From Cyanobacteria bacterium UBA2566 (GTDB lineage: Bacteria; Cyanobacteriota; Cyanobacteriia; Cyanobacteriales; Desertifilaceae), in contig DDLS01000140.1 of the NCBI GenBank assembly GCA_002340255.1, positions 1 to 64,000 on the forward strand: 64,000 nucleotides of DNA, written 5' to 3'. The notes under the pieces were generated by a model. The model was not told the origin of the DNA, searched no databases, and saw nothing but the letters and a program-made list of their open reading frames with translations. Position 1 is the stretch's first letter. The number at the start of each line of letters is the position of its first letter. A program made the position numbers and the translations under genes. Below, piece by piece: positions 47,631 to 57,911 of the stretch.

Positions 47631-48130
47631 TTAATCGGCGCTTGGAGATTGACGGAGATCGTTGTCATCCGGCCAAAACTTATCATCTAACACTTGTTCA
47701 ATCGCATAAGGACAGTCCACGGGAAAAATACTCAAAGGCAATTGTGTCTCGTCACTCGCTTCCTGTCGTGCCCGTGAATAAGCCGTTTGCAGTACTTCTG
47801 GGAGATACAGCGCTTTGCGCTGCTATGAGGGACAGTATTGAATCCTTAAAGCCATATACCACAACCCTATTCCCTAGCGCAAAGCGCTATAATTTTTCAA
47901 GCTGGGCGAATCTTCCAAAGCGTAGAGAATGCGGGTGCGATTTTGGGTGATGCTTTCTGCCCAACTGCCTGTGCGAAATTGGGACTGAAACTCCCATTTT
48001 AAAAGATGTATGAGTACAACCGTCAAATTGCTCTTGACGCTACGACGTTCGCTTTTTCCCATATCCTCAATTTCTGCAAGCAAATGCTCCCAGTCCACAG
48101 GGTTGTAATCGCGATCGCGCAGCAGTAGGA
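47631..48130 (-). pseudogene. DUF29 gene, broken by an inserted palindromic element
   Basis: DUF29 protein of unknown function, typical of cyanobacteria. The first part reads LLRDRDYNPVDWEHLLAEIE through ILYALEDSPSLKNY. It is then interrupted by the 81-bp element at 47808-47888 and resumes as EVLQTAYSRARQEASDETQ. A further one-base shift is needed before PVDCPYAIEQVLDD, and the frame ends at 47631. The N-terminal 10 to 20 residues are also missing. Inactive. Confidence 0.85.
47808..47888. mobile_element. 81-bp palindromic element with ATA target duplication
   Basis: The ends are inverted repeats (CAGCGCTTTGCGCT and AGCGCAAAGCGCT), flanked on both sides by ATA (47805-47807 and 47889-47891). 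Removing the element and one ATA restores the DUF29 reading KNYLPEVL. The size and the lack of any coding capacity suggest a miniature, non-autonomous mobile repeat. Related ends occur at 65-110. Confidence 0.7.
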
Positions 48131-48204
48131 GTGAAAAATTTTTCGCCCCTACAGATGTATGTCAATTCGCAATGACTTTTATAATGAATTAGCCAAATAT
48201 GATA

Positions 48205-49731
48205 TTACTTCATCGTTGAAAGATCTAGGGCATCAAAGGATTGGAAAAATGCGAGTAGTTTACGGGCAATTTTGACCACACCACCGCTAACATTGGATTC
48301 AATATTCAGGGGAATCACCGGATCGTGGAGGGACAAACGCAAGAGAAACCATCCATCTTCTTCTGGAGCAGTGCAGGAAACTCGCACGCCTTCATAGTTA
48401 TTGGGAACTACACTCCAGTTCGGTTGAGCGTTAGCAAAGGTTTGCAAGGCTTCAATCACCTGATTACCATAGGGTTTGAAGTCATCCAGGGCAAGTTTAA
48501 TACGGAATTCCTGGCTTTCGACAGGTTCTTTGAGGTTAGTGATTAAATCATTGAGCGATCGCCCTTCTAATTTCGCTTTTGCCAATTCGATCGCCAGTTT
48601 ACTGACTAAGTAAGCTCCATCATCAAGAAAATAGTTTTCTTTCATTGCTGCATGACCGGAGGTTTCAATAGCTAACCAAGATTCCTGACCTTCTGCGTTT
48701 AATCGTTGGGCTTCATTGATCACATTTTTATACCCACGCTTAAACCGATGATGAGTTCCCTTGAGGTCTTCGGTAATGAACTTCGCTAAACCATCAGAGG
48801 TAATGGAGTCCGTAACTATAGTCGATCCGGGATGTTCCCGCAACACAATAGCAGAAATGAGGGCAATGAGACGGTTGCGGTTCAGTTCTTTACCCGTCCC
48901 ATCTACGGCTCCCCCGCGATCTACATCAGTATCAAAGATAATCCCCAAATCCGCTTGATTCTCCGTGACCGCTTTACAGATAGCATCCATTGCTTTGCCA
49001 TTTTCGGGGTTCGGTACATGGTTAGGGAAATGGCCATCTGGGTCAAGAAATTGACTCCCTGTGGTGTCTGCACCCAAGGGTTGCAAGACTTGACTGACAT
49101 AAAATCCCCCTGCACCATTACCGGCATCAACGACAATTTTGAGACCTTTCAGAGGTTGCTCAAAATTGGTGGGATGGTTCGTGCCTTCCCGGATTTTTTG
49201 CACCAGTTGACCGGCATAGACGCTCATAAAGTCTTTGGAGGTAATGATTCCGGGGGTAGGTACGGGTGTAAAGTGGGTTTCGGAGGCAATGCTCAGAATC
49301 TGACTGATATTTTGTTTTTCTAATCCCCCTTTAGCCGTAAAAAATTTACACCCGTTGCGATTTGAGGGGAGATGGCTAGCTGTCAACATGATTGACCCAT
49401 CGCACATAAACCCAGGGGTTACCGTACTCATGAATAGGGCAGGGGTCGAAGCCAGTCCGAAATCATACACTGTTGCACCCAGGGCGGCGATCGCTTCCAT
49501 CATCGCATCGATCAATTCTGGCCCAGAAATACGGCTATCGCGTCCCAACCCTAGAGTTAATTCTGTAATCGGTTTTTCTAAAGTTTGACTGAGCCAAGTG
49601 CAAAAACTTTGACCAATTTTACGGCAAACGTCCGGCGTTAAATTAACCGGCTCATCGGGGATCGAGGGAAGTGCCACCCCTCGAATATCTGAGCCATTTT
49701 GTAATTTTTTCCAATTGATATCATTAACCAT
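48205..49731 (-). CDS. Phosphoglucomutase/phosphomannomutase-family enzyme
   Basis: A 508-residue alpha-D-phosphohexomutase that moves the phosphate between C1 and C6 of a hexose. The phosphoserine loop is TASHLPSNRNG near residue 118, the metal loop is DTDVDRGG near 273 and the sugar-binding region is AIETSGHAAMK; a C-terminal phosphate-binding domain follows. Specificity for glucose, mannose or glucosamine is not decidable from these motifs. It is longer than many bacterial members. Monocistronic; the nearby glycosyltransferase genes could use its products. Confidence 0.92.
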   Translation of the reverse strand: MVNDINWKKLQNGSDIRGVALPSIPDEPVNLTPDVCRKIGQSFCTWLSQTLEKPITELTLGLGRDSRISGPELIDAMMEAIAALGATVYDFGLASTPALFMSTVTPGFMCDGSIMLTASHLPSNRNGCKFFTAKGGLEKQNISQILSIASETHFTPVPTPGIITSKDFMSVYAGQLVQKIREGTNHPTNFEQPLKGLKIVVDAGNGAGGFYVSQVLQPLGADTTGSQFLDPDGHFPNHVPNPENGKAMDAICKAVTENQADLGIIFDTDVDRGGAVDGTGKELNRNRLIALISAIVLREHPGSTIVTDSITSDGLAKFITEDLKGTHHRFKRGYKNVINEAQRLNAEGQESWLAIETSGHAAMKENYFLDDGAYLVSKLAIELAKAKLEGRSLNDLITNLKEPVESQEFRIKLALDDFKPYGNQVIEALQTFANAQPNWSVVPNNYEGVRVSCTAPEEDGWFLLRLSLHDPVIPLNIESNVSGGVVKIARKLLAFFQSFDALDLSTMK

Positions 49732-49823
49732 AGCTAGTAAGCATAGATAAAGCTAACTTTCAGAGTACCCTAAGTTTCGCTTTTTTCCTCTAAGCTTAAG
49801 ATAATTTACCGATCTGCCCTAAG

Positions 49824-49856
49824 TTGACAAAAAACTGAACTCCATTAAACTATAAT
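49824..49856 (+). promoter_or_regulatory. Promoter candidate upstream of type II methyltransferase
   Basis: A perfect TTGACA (49824-49829) is followed by TAAACT (49846, spacer 16) and by TATAAT (49851-49856, spacer 21). The former spacing is better, the latter hexamer is better. This lies 23 bases or more upstream of the start codon. Confidence 0.45.
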
Positions 49857-49878
49857 AAAGACGCTACACTGAGTGATT

Positions 49879-50757
49879 ATGAAACAACTTGCTCTAGACT
49901 TGAATCCAAATCAAAATTTTGAATATCAATTATTTTTTAAGCCTGATTTTGAGGTGAAATCCTGTTTTGAGTCTAGTCTAGGTATTTTGTTTGAGCAAGA
50001 CTGCTTGAGTATTTTGGAAAATATTGAAGATCGAGTGGCTGATGTTGTTTTTGCCGATCCTCCGTTCAATCTAGGCAAAAAATATGGTCAGAAATCTAAT
50101 GATTTACGCTCTGATGATGAGTATTTATCTTGGTGTTTTTCCTGGATCAAAGAATGTTGTAGAGTTCTTAAGCCAGGAGGAAGCTTTTTTCTATATAACT
50201 TACCGAAGTGGAATATTATTTTAGGTAATACTTTGATGCAAAATGGGTTGGATTTCCGCCATTGGATTTCCGTAAATGTTAAATCCAGTATGCCCATTCC
50301 TGGTCGATTATATCCCAGCCATTATAGTTTGCTGTATTATTCTAAAGGTAAACCCAATGTCTTTCAGAAAATTAGAACGCCAATAGAAACCTGTCGCCAT
50401 TGTGGTAAAGAAATTAAAGACTATGGGGGACATCGTAAATTTATGAATCCTCTAGGCGTGAATTTAACGGATGTTTGGAATGATATTCCTCCGGTGCGTC
50501 ATTGGAAATTTAAGAGTCCCAAGAGAAAGACAAATCAGTTATCAACTAAGCTGTTGGAACGGGTAATACAAATGTCTAGCTTACCCGGAAATCTCATTAT
50601 CGATCCGTTTGGTGGAAGTGGGACAACCTATGCTGTTTGTGAAGTAACGGGACGTAATTGGATAGGGATGGAAATTGAAAATTGTGATGTTATTGTTGAA
50701 AGATTGACTGAGCGGAATTTATGCTATCATGACAATAGAGATTATGTCGAAAGTTAA
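49879..50757 (+). CDS. Site-specific DNA methyltransferase, beta class
   Basis: A SAM-dependent amino-methyltransferase of 292 residues. Motif IV DPPFNLGKKYG near residue 62 precedes motif I DPFGGSGTTYAV near 236, the circularly permuted beta-class order. DPPF favours adenine N6 over cytosine N4, but both occur in the class. The segment between carries CRHCG, possibly zinc-binding, and the target-recognition region. The ATG at 49879 is preferred over an upstream GTG at 49873. Its stop overlaps that of the convergent endonuclease gene in a TTAA, so the two form a compact restriction-modification pair. Confidence 0.92.
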   Translation: MKQLALDLNPNQNFEYQLFFKPDFEVKSCFESSLGILFEQDCLSILENIEDRVADVVFADPPFNLGKKYGQKSNDLRSDDEYLSWCFSWIKECCRVLKPGGSFFLYNLPKWNIILGNTLMQNGLDFRHWISVNVKSSMPIPGRLYPSHYSLLYYSKGKPNVFQKIRTPIETCRHCGKEIKDYGGHRKFMNPLGVNLTDVWNDIPPVRHWKFKSPKRKTNQLSTKLLERVIQMSSLPGNLIIDPFGGSGTTYAVCEVTGRNWIGMEIENCDVIVERLTERNLCYHDNRDYVES

Positions 50758-51353
50758 GCTTTAGCGCGTCCATCGGTTCCTTTAGGGATTCTGGGGACTT
50801 CGTAGCTGGTTCGATCGTGTTCGACTCCAAAAATAAGTAAACTCCCTTGATAACATGCTCCACAATTGCGCCAAAAATCAAAATACGGTTCGAGTTCTTC
50901 AAAGTTGCCAATGCGGTCAGTTAAATATTGGGCTAAATTGCGGCAAGGCACAACAACAAAACCAGCTATAATAGAACGCTTCTGAATTCCTAAGACAATT
51001 TTATTAATTGATCGGTGGCTTGAAGAAATGTTGCCGGTTTCCCATTCTACAGCTATAGCTTGTCCGGCTTGACTGAAAACAGCATCTACTTTACCCAGTT
51101 CTGGGCTGATTTCGTATTCAATCTGCCAATTCTGAGCTTTTAGGTATTCAATAAACTTAAACTTAATGGGTTTAACTCCATTACCTTGCCCTCGTTTTTT
51201 GCCACTTTCTGGATAGATAGTGAGTTGACCACTGTTTTCTGGCCATTCTACTTGTTGAATCGCCTCTTGAACTTGTTGTTTGCTTTGTTGATAGAAGGAC
51301 TGTTGTTCAATATCTGGAAAACTGAGTAGTTGTTCACGTTTAATAATTTTCAT
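50754..51353 (-). CDS. Type II restriction endonuclease, BamHI-like
   Basis: A 199-residue nuclease candidate. GKVDAVFSQAGQAIAVEWETGN holds an aspartate and, 14 residues later, ExE, the pattern of the BamHI/BglII group, in which the second glutamate replaces the usual lysine of PD-(D/E)XK. SSSHRSINKIVLG follows as in BamHI-type folds. The start at 51353 is chosen because it fits the size of the group. It is convergent with the beta-class methyltransferase, sharing the last four bases. The recognition sequence is unknown; a GATC-containing site would be a reasonable guess from the family. Confidence 0.8.
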   Translation of the reverse strand: MKIIKREQLLSFPDIEQQSFYQQSKQQVQEAIQQVEWPENSGQLTIYPESGKKRGQGNGVKPIKFKFIEYLKAQNWQIEYEISPELGKVDAVFSQAGQAIAVEWETGNISSSHRSINKIVLGIQKRSIIAGFVVVPCRNLAQYLTDRIGNFEELEPYFDFWRNCGACYQGSLLIFGVEHDRTSYEVPRIPKGTDGRAKA

Positions 51354-51407
51354 GGTGTTTTGTGTGTTACGATCGCGACCAGAACAAAGGCAAAGGAGAT
51401 GAGGAAA

Positions 51408-51791
51408 ATGAGTCAAGTGTTTCTCACGTTAGGATCGCTATTCGCAGCGATCGCCGTTGCTGCCGGCGCTTTTGCCTCCCATGCACTCAAAGATCAACTG
51501 AGCGATCGCTCCCTGGAAATCTTTGAAACTGCCAGTAAGTACCAAATGTATCACGCTCTTGGCATTATCCTAGTTGCCCTATTGCTGAGTTTTATTCCTT
51601 CTGGAAATACCTGGATGGTGACAGCCGGATGGGCATTTGTCGCCGGGATTCTCCTGTTTTCCGGTAGCCTATATGCCCTCAGTGTCACTGGAATCAAGAG
51701 CCTGGGAGCCATTACCCCTTTGGGCGGTGTAGCTTTTTTAATCGGTTGGGGCTGTTTAGCTCTGTCTGCATGGATGAAAACGGCTGTTTAA
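51408..51791 (+). CDS. DUF423 membrane protein
   Basis: A 127-residue integral membrane protein with four hydrophobic segments. The N-terminal signature FLTLGSLFAAIAVAAGAFASHALKD and the later YQMYHALGIILVALLL are typical of the family, as is the ending LGAITPLGGVAFLIGWG. Its role is unknown. The start at 51408 has a GGAG/GAGG ribosome site just upstream; ATG 51399 is possible. It diverges from the endonuclease gene by 54 bases. Confidence 0.9.
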   Translation: MSQVFLTLGSLFAAIAVAAGAFASHALKDQLSDRSLEIFETASKYQMYHALGIILVALLLSFIPSGNTWMVTAGWAFVAGILLFSGSLYALSVTGIKSLGAITPLGGVAFLIGWGCLALSAWMKTAV

Positions 51792-51804
51792 ACTGAAGAC
51801 TAAA

Positions 51805-52668
51805 TTATTTAAACGTTACTGATACTTCCCCCAAACCCTCATATCGCGCTCGAATCATCATTGCCTCCTTTACCGGAGTTAAAGGGGTAATGGTTCCTAA
51901 AGATAACAAATCTCCCGGCTTGAGCTGAATTCCAGCAGCATTCAAATCCTCTTTCAGCCATAATACGGCTTGTAAAGGATGCCCTAACAGTGCAGCACTG
52001 CTACCCTCGGATAGTTTCTCTCCTTCGCCATTTTCCATGACTACCGTAATGGAGCCTAAGCGCTTTTCCCATGCGGGAGTCGCCTCAAGTGCTACCGGTT
52101 CCCCCAAAACCCCTAACCTGGCTCCAGTATTGATAGCAACTAAGGCAGGGCCATTTAAGGGTACAGTGCGATCGTATATCAGATCGGCCAATTCAATAAA
52201 GGGAATAACAGCATCTAAACTCTCCAATACCTCTTGGGGAGTTCTAGCTTGATTGATCTTTGCATCTCTGACGCGCACGATCAAATCCGCTTCAAATACG
52301 CCACGAGTGCCAAAGTTGACGGGAACAGTTGCACCACTTGAGAGTAACATTTCTTTTAATAAAGTTCCCCGTAGAGGATGGGAAACCCCGAAGCGCTCCT
52401 GAGCCACAGGACTGGTTAAAGCGGCTTTATAGCCGACAATGGGCCCAAGTTGGGGAATGAGGGCTTGTACAAATTGTTGCTGAAATTGAGCAGCTTGTTC
52501 TAGAGTGCCATTGGGAGCGATCGCTGAAACTGGAGTACGATTGATATAATCTCTCACCAAGCGCTCTACAGAACTTGGCATCGAACGAACTTCAGCCCAG
52601 ACACTGCCGGTGAAGAGTATGCCTCCAGAAAGTCCTATCAGTAGAGGTTTTTCTAATCTCCACATCAT
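51805..52668 (-). CDS. 2-keto-4-pentenoate hydratase-like protein with signal peptide
   Basis: A 287-residue protein of the fumarylacetoacetase/MhpD hydratase fold. IVGYKAALTSPVAQERFG, VFEADLIVRV, VIPFIELAD and GDLLSLGTITPLTP follow the order expected of MhpD. The N-terminus (RLEKPLLIGLSGGILFTGSVWA) looks like a signal peptide with cleavage near residue 25, so it would act in the periplasm, which is unusual for a family mostly found in cytoplasmic aromatic breakdown. No catabolic genes are nearby. Substrate unknown. Confidence 0.82.
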   Translation of the reverse strand: MMWRLEKPLLIGLSGGILFTGSVWAEVRSMPSSVERLVRDYINRTPVSAIAPNGTLEQAAQFQQQFVQALIPQLGPIVGYKAALTSPVAQERFGVSHPLRGTLLKEMLLSSGATVPVNFGTRGVFEADLIVRVRDAKINQARTPQEVLESLDAVIPFIELADLIYDRTVPLNGPALVAINTGARLGVLGEPVALEATPAWEKRLGSITVVMENGEGEKLSEGSSAALLGHPLQAVLWLKEDLNAAGIQLKPGDLLSLGTITPLTPVKEAMMIRARYEGLGEVSVTFK

Positions 52669-53029
52669 AATCGTCTCGTCCTACTCAAAAAAATGGATAA
52701 ATCAAAGTGGCCGTGGCCTTATTATAATTCAGAAAATAAGGATAAGTCCCAAAGTCTAAAGGCTGCTGTTCCTACTGTTTTTTCTTGGAACTTTTTCATC
52801 AATCTATTCTGTTGATCGGAAGAAAAATGACATTTCCAATCCCCGTAAACTGACAGGTTTCATCCAGGGTCATAGTTCGTAATTCCTGTATATTTGTTAG
52901 TTATTGATAAATCATCCTAACCCTAAGAAAAAATATAACCTTGACATTCAGATGTATTTAAGCGTGAGATTAAAATTGATAGGCAACTTCCACCAAGCAC
53001 TCAACATCGAATGGACTTGAGCCGAAATA
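52669..53029. other. Intergenic stretch with no recognised feature
   Basis: About 360 bases. There is a TTATTATAAT near 52719, but no supported promoter. I see no gene or RNA gene here. The region immediately to its right holds a Uma2 relic. Confidence 0.3.
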
Positions 53030-53167
53030 TTGCCTGTAGAGAGGATATCACAAGAGGCGATCGCCTCTTCCCCAAAAAATCCTGTCAGTAACAGTTTCCA
53101 GAATCTCCATACCATCATTATCTTGAGTCTCTGCGTTAGAGCTTCAATATCTCACCTTCTCCTAGCG

Positions 53168-53299
53168 AGCAACTACAGGAAAACCGCACAGGCACTAGAG
53201 CAACAACGCCCACGCACTCAACAAGCCGAGCAACTGGCAGCCTATCTCAAATCCCTCGGATTCAACCCAGACGAGATAAACCCTCTCGATGAACAGTGA
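53168..53299 (+). pseudogene. Uma2 gene relic, 3' end only
   Basis: The frame reads YRKTAQALEQQRPRTQQAEQ, then LAAYLKSLGFNPDEI, which is the coiled-coil C-terminus typical of Uma2 proteins. The catalytic part is missing; the preceding open frame from 53030 shows no Uma2 features. Relic between the hydratase-like gene and pyrG. Confidence 0.65.
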
Positions 53300-53347
53300 T
53301 GATCGTGAAGCACGATGTGGCACAATAAATGGGAAGCGCAAGAATAG

Positions 53348-55033
<1,686 letters not shown>

Positions 55034-55054
55034 GCATCATCTGGAGGCAAACCG

Positions 55055-55483
55055 GTGGCATTCTGGGCTAAAATTCCATTTGAACGTCAAATTTATGTGA
55101 TCGATTTAGACCGCATAGATACGTTTATCTGTGCCACGAATGGTAAAATTTCCTTTTGGTTACCCGATAGTCAAACACCCATTGTCCTGACTCCCCAAGG
55201 CGAATCTGAAAGTTACTTGAAAGTTCAAAAGTATATTCATCACTGTTTAGAGAATCGGAAGGATAGAAATTGGCTCAAGTTCCAGTATGAGCGTAATGAC
55301 TATTTTATCAATTTGATTCAGATTAGTTTATTTGCCTATCATCCAGGGAATAAAAAGTTGACTTTTTGGCTACCCAATAGTCAGACAGAAATTGTCCTCA
55401 ATCCAAAATTTCATGAGCAAGCCTATCATGAAGTCATTGAGTATATTCGACAACAAACCCATTATTCTTTGGATGATGAATAA
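55055..55483 (+). CDS. Small protein of two tandem similar domains, unknown function
   Basis: A 142-residue protein not assigned to a named family. The two halves are alike: IYVIDLDRIDTFICATNGKI followed by SFWLPDSQTPIVL, and YFINLIQISLFAYHPGNKKL followed by TFWLPNSQTEIVL, each ending in a helix with YLKVQKYI or YHEVIEYI. The gene probably arose by internal duplication. The GTG start at 55055 is supported by GGAGG seven bases upstream (55043-55047). It is probably co-transcribed with pyrG. Confidence 0.75.
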   Translation: MAFWAKIPFERQIYVIDLDRIDTFICATNGKISFWLPDSQTPIVLTPQGESESYLKVQKYIHHCLENRKDRNWLKFQYERNDYFINLIQISLFAYHPGNKKLTFWLPNSQTEIVLNPKFHEQAYHEVIEYIRQQTHYSLDDE

Positions 55484-55698
55484 GTAATAGACCTCTTGAA
55501 ATCAGTGAGAACGAAATGAATCGTAATTCAGTCATCCTGTCTTCTTATACCTATTCCTTCTGAAAAGAAGTCTCTCAAACCTTAAGGTACTCAAGTAGAA
55601 GAGAAAAAGTTTTTCTCCCCTACAGCATTTTTCCGTCTATTGAGAGGCGTTCTTTATCTTTTCTTAAATTTTAATCAGACAAGACTAGGTTATTATAG

Positions 55699-55722
55699 TA
55701 TGCTAAAAACTGTTTCAGCATA
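55699..55722. promoter_or_regulatory. Imperfect dyad upstream of sqr
   Basis: TATGCT and AGCATA flank a 12-base centre, with partial symmetry inside, 12 bases before the start codon and directly after a TATTAT. The position would suit a repressor operator, for example of an ArsR-type sulfide sensor, but no regulator gene is adjacent and the assignment is speculative. Confidence 0.35.
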
Positions 55723-55734
55723 GATCGAGAAATT

Positions 55735-56970
55735 ATGGCAAATTCAACCCATCATCAAATTGTAATTGTTGGCGGAGGTTCCGCAGGAATTACAGTAGCA
55801 GCCCAGCTCTTAAATGCAAACTCTAATTTAGATGTGGCGATTATTGAACCGTCAGAAAAGCATTATTATCAACCCGCTTGGACATTAGTCGGTGGTGGAG
55901 CATTTGCCGCAGAAGATACGGTCAAGCCAGAAAAAGAGTGTATTCCGGAAAAAGCAACTTGGATTAAAGCCTATTGCCAGGAATTTCAGCCCGATCGAAA
56001 TCAAGTGGTTACCCAGGATGGAGGAGTGATTTCTTATGATTATTTGGTGGTTTGTCCTGGGCTACAAATCCATTGGGATTGGGTGGAAGGGTTACCCGAA
56101 ACATTAGGAAAAAATGGAGTTTGTAGTAATTATGACTTTGAGCAAGCTCCCAAAACTTGGGAAATGATTCGCAATTTTAAGGGTGGAACCGCGATTTTTA
56201 CTTATCCAGGTACGGCAATTAAATGCCCCGGTGCGCCCCAAAAGATTATGTATTTAGCCGATGAAGCATTCCGGAAAAATGGGCTTCGCGATCGCTCTAA
56301 GATTATGTATTGTACGGCAACTGGTGGGATTTTTGGCGTTCCTGCCTATGCCAAACCGTTGATGGAAATTGTTAAGCGCAAAGATATTGAGATGAGGGTT
56401 AAATATAACCTGAAAGCCATTAAAACCGATCCCAAAGAGGCAATTTTTGAGGTGACGACAGATGAGGGTGTGGAGTTGGTGAGTATTCCTTTCGATCTGC
56501 TCCATGTCAGTCCACCAATGAGCGCTCCAGATTTTGTCAAGAATAGTCCTTTAGCAGGTACGGAAGGAGCGGCTAAAGGTTGGATTGATGTGGATAAGTT
56601 TACCCTCCAGCATAATCGCTATCCTAATGTGTTTGGCCTCGGTGATGCCTCGTCTCTGCCTACGTCGAAAACGGCTGCTGCTGTGCGTTCCGAAGCACCT
56701 GTACTGGTGCAAAACTTGTTGGCTCTGATGGAGTCTAAATCCCTGAATAATCAGTATGATGGTTATGCCTGTTGTCCCTTAGTGACGGGATATGGCAAAG
56801 TGATTTTTGCTGAGTTTGATTATGATAAAAATCCAAGTCCTACGTTTCCCCTCGAGCCGACGGAAGAACGTTATAGCATGTGGTTGCTCAAGCGCTACGG
56901 TTTGCCGTTCCTGTACTGGAATCGTATGCTCAAAGGTAGGAATTTTGAGCGATCGCTACTAAAAAAATAG
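55735..56970 (+). CDS. sqr: Sulfide:quinone oxidoreductase
   Basis: FAD flavoprotein on the membrane surface that oxidises sulfide and passes electrons to quinone. The 411-residue protein has VIVGGGSAGITVAA (FAD) at the N-terminus, HYYQPAWTLVGGG typical of sulfide:quinone oxidoreductases, a cysteine in KCPGAPQ near 164 and a second FAD contact NVFGLGDASSLPTSKTAAA. Length and motifs match the cyanobacterial and mitochondrial-like group rather than the classic type I group, though subtype is not certain. It could serve sulfide detoxification. A terminator hairpin follows. Confidence 0.88.
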   Translation: MANSTHHQIVIVGGGSAGITVAAQLLNANSNLDVAIIEPSEKHYYQPAWTLVGGGAFAAEDTVKPEKECIPEKATWIKAYCQEFQPDRNQVVTQDGGVISYDYLVVCPGLQIHWDWVEGLPETLGKNGVCSNYDFEQAPKTWEMIRNFKGGTAIFTYPGTAIKCPGAPQKIMYLADEAFRKNGLRDRSKIMYCTATGGIFGVPAYAKPLMEIVKRKDIEMRVKYNLKAIKTDPKEAIFEVTTDEGVELVSIPFDLLHVSPPMSAPDFVKNSPLAGTEGAAKGWIDVDKFTLQHNRYPNVFGLGDASSLPTSKTAAAVRSEAPVLVQNLLALMESKSLNNQYDGYACCPLVTGYGKVIFAEFDYDKNPSPTFPLEPTEERYSMWLLKRYGLPFLYWNRMLKGRNFERSLLKK

Positions 56971-56995
56971 GTCACTTACTCTTTTTTACTGGAAG

Positions 56996-57018
56996 ACAAG
57001 GGGCTGGGTGCCCCTTGT
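56996..57018. terminator. Terminator hairpin between convergent genes
   Basis: Perfect nine-base stem ACAAGGGGC/GCCCCTTGT with a five-base loop, 26 bases after the sqr stop and followed by a short T run. It lies between sqr and the convergent gene ending at 57048, so it may work both ways. Confidence 0.8.
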
Positions 57019-57047
57019 TTCATAACAAATAGTTGAGAATTAGGGAG

Positions 57048-57911
57048 TTAATTACTGCGATCGGCCCAGATCTGAGCTGAATTTGCATTCTCACCATAAG
57101 TAACAACCCGCTCCTGAGCCGCTCCATAGTTTTCACTATCCTCTGGCACTTGAGCCATTAAATCCCGTGCTTGCTGCCATTGACTGGAGACTTCTGCCCA
57201 CTCAGCACGGGTACTAGCCGTTTGCGCCAGTTCAGCAGCACTTATCGCTAGGTTAATTCCCTCTCTCCACGGATTGGTCGAAGCTGGGGGAACTGATGCT
57301 GGATTTGCAGGTGTGGCTTCCGGTTCTGTCGTTTCTGGTGGGCTTTCTATGGCTGTCTCAGGAACTGCTGTCTCAGGAGCAATTTCCGGTGCAGTCGCAG
57401 GCAGAAGGGGAGCTGGAGCCGGACGTAGGAAAAACCACCAAACTGCCGCACCAATGAGAGCGACAATAGGGATTGCTAACAAAGGCAAGAACTTCTTCGC
57501 CCCTGATTTCTTCTGTTCTCCAGATTCATCAAGCTCTGAATCCAAAGGTTCCGCACCATCGAGATCGTTACCGTTATAGGAATTTAAATCTTCATCCGGA
57601 TCGTCAAGGGCAAAATTGGGTAGCTCTTCCTCATCCTCTTTCCCTTGCAACAAGTCAATCGTGTCGCTCCAACTCGGCTTTTTCGATCCAATTTGGCGGC
57701 CGTAGATTTGTAGGGTTGGGAACGAGTCAATACCCATATTGAGGATTTCATCATGAACGATCGCCACATATTCTTCCTGTTCGGGTATGTTTTCCCCTTC
57801 TAGGAGGATATGTAAACAGCCTTCTTTAACCAGTGCTTTGGCGGTAACCCCTTGGGGTTGTAAGACACTGTTGAGAGCATCGGTGATCTCTGCTGGATTC
57901 GGTTGTGCCAT
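57048..57911 (-). CDS. Single-pass membrane protein, cyanobacterial, unknown function
   Basis: A 287-residue protein with an N-terminal soluble domain of about 95 residues (MAQPNPAEITDALN, then LHILLEGENIP), an acidic linker, one membrane segment about residues 138-158 (FLPLLAIPIVALIGAAVWWFF), a proline- and alanine-rich spacer (PETAVPETAIESPPE) and a C-terminal helical domain. The start at 57911 is preferred over one at 57947 since it opens the conserved part. Function unknown; it appears monocistronic. Confidence 0.75.
   Translation of the reverse strand: MAQPNPAEITDALNSVLQPQGVTAKALVKEGCLHILLEGENIPEQEEYVAIVHDEILNMGIDSFPTLQIYGRQIGSKKPSWSDTIDLLQGKEDEEELPNFALDDPDEDLNSYNGNDLDGAEPLDSELDESGEQKKSGAKKFLPLLAIPIVALIGAAVWWFFLRPAPAPLLPATAPEIAPETAVPETAIESPPETTEPEATPANPASVPPASTNPWREGINLAISAAELAQTASTRAEWAEVSSQWQQARDLMAQVPEDSENYGAAQERVVTYGENANSAQIWADRSN

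Noticed and set aside
47579..47950. A 123-residue plus-strand open frame
   Set aside because: It runs antisense through the DUF29 pseudogene and the inserted element and has no family similarity.
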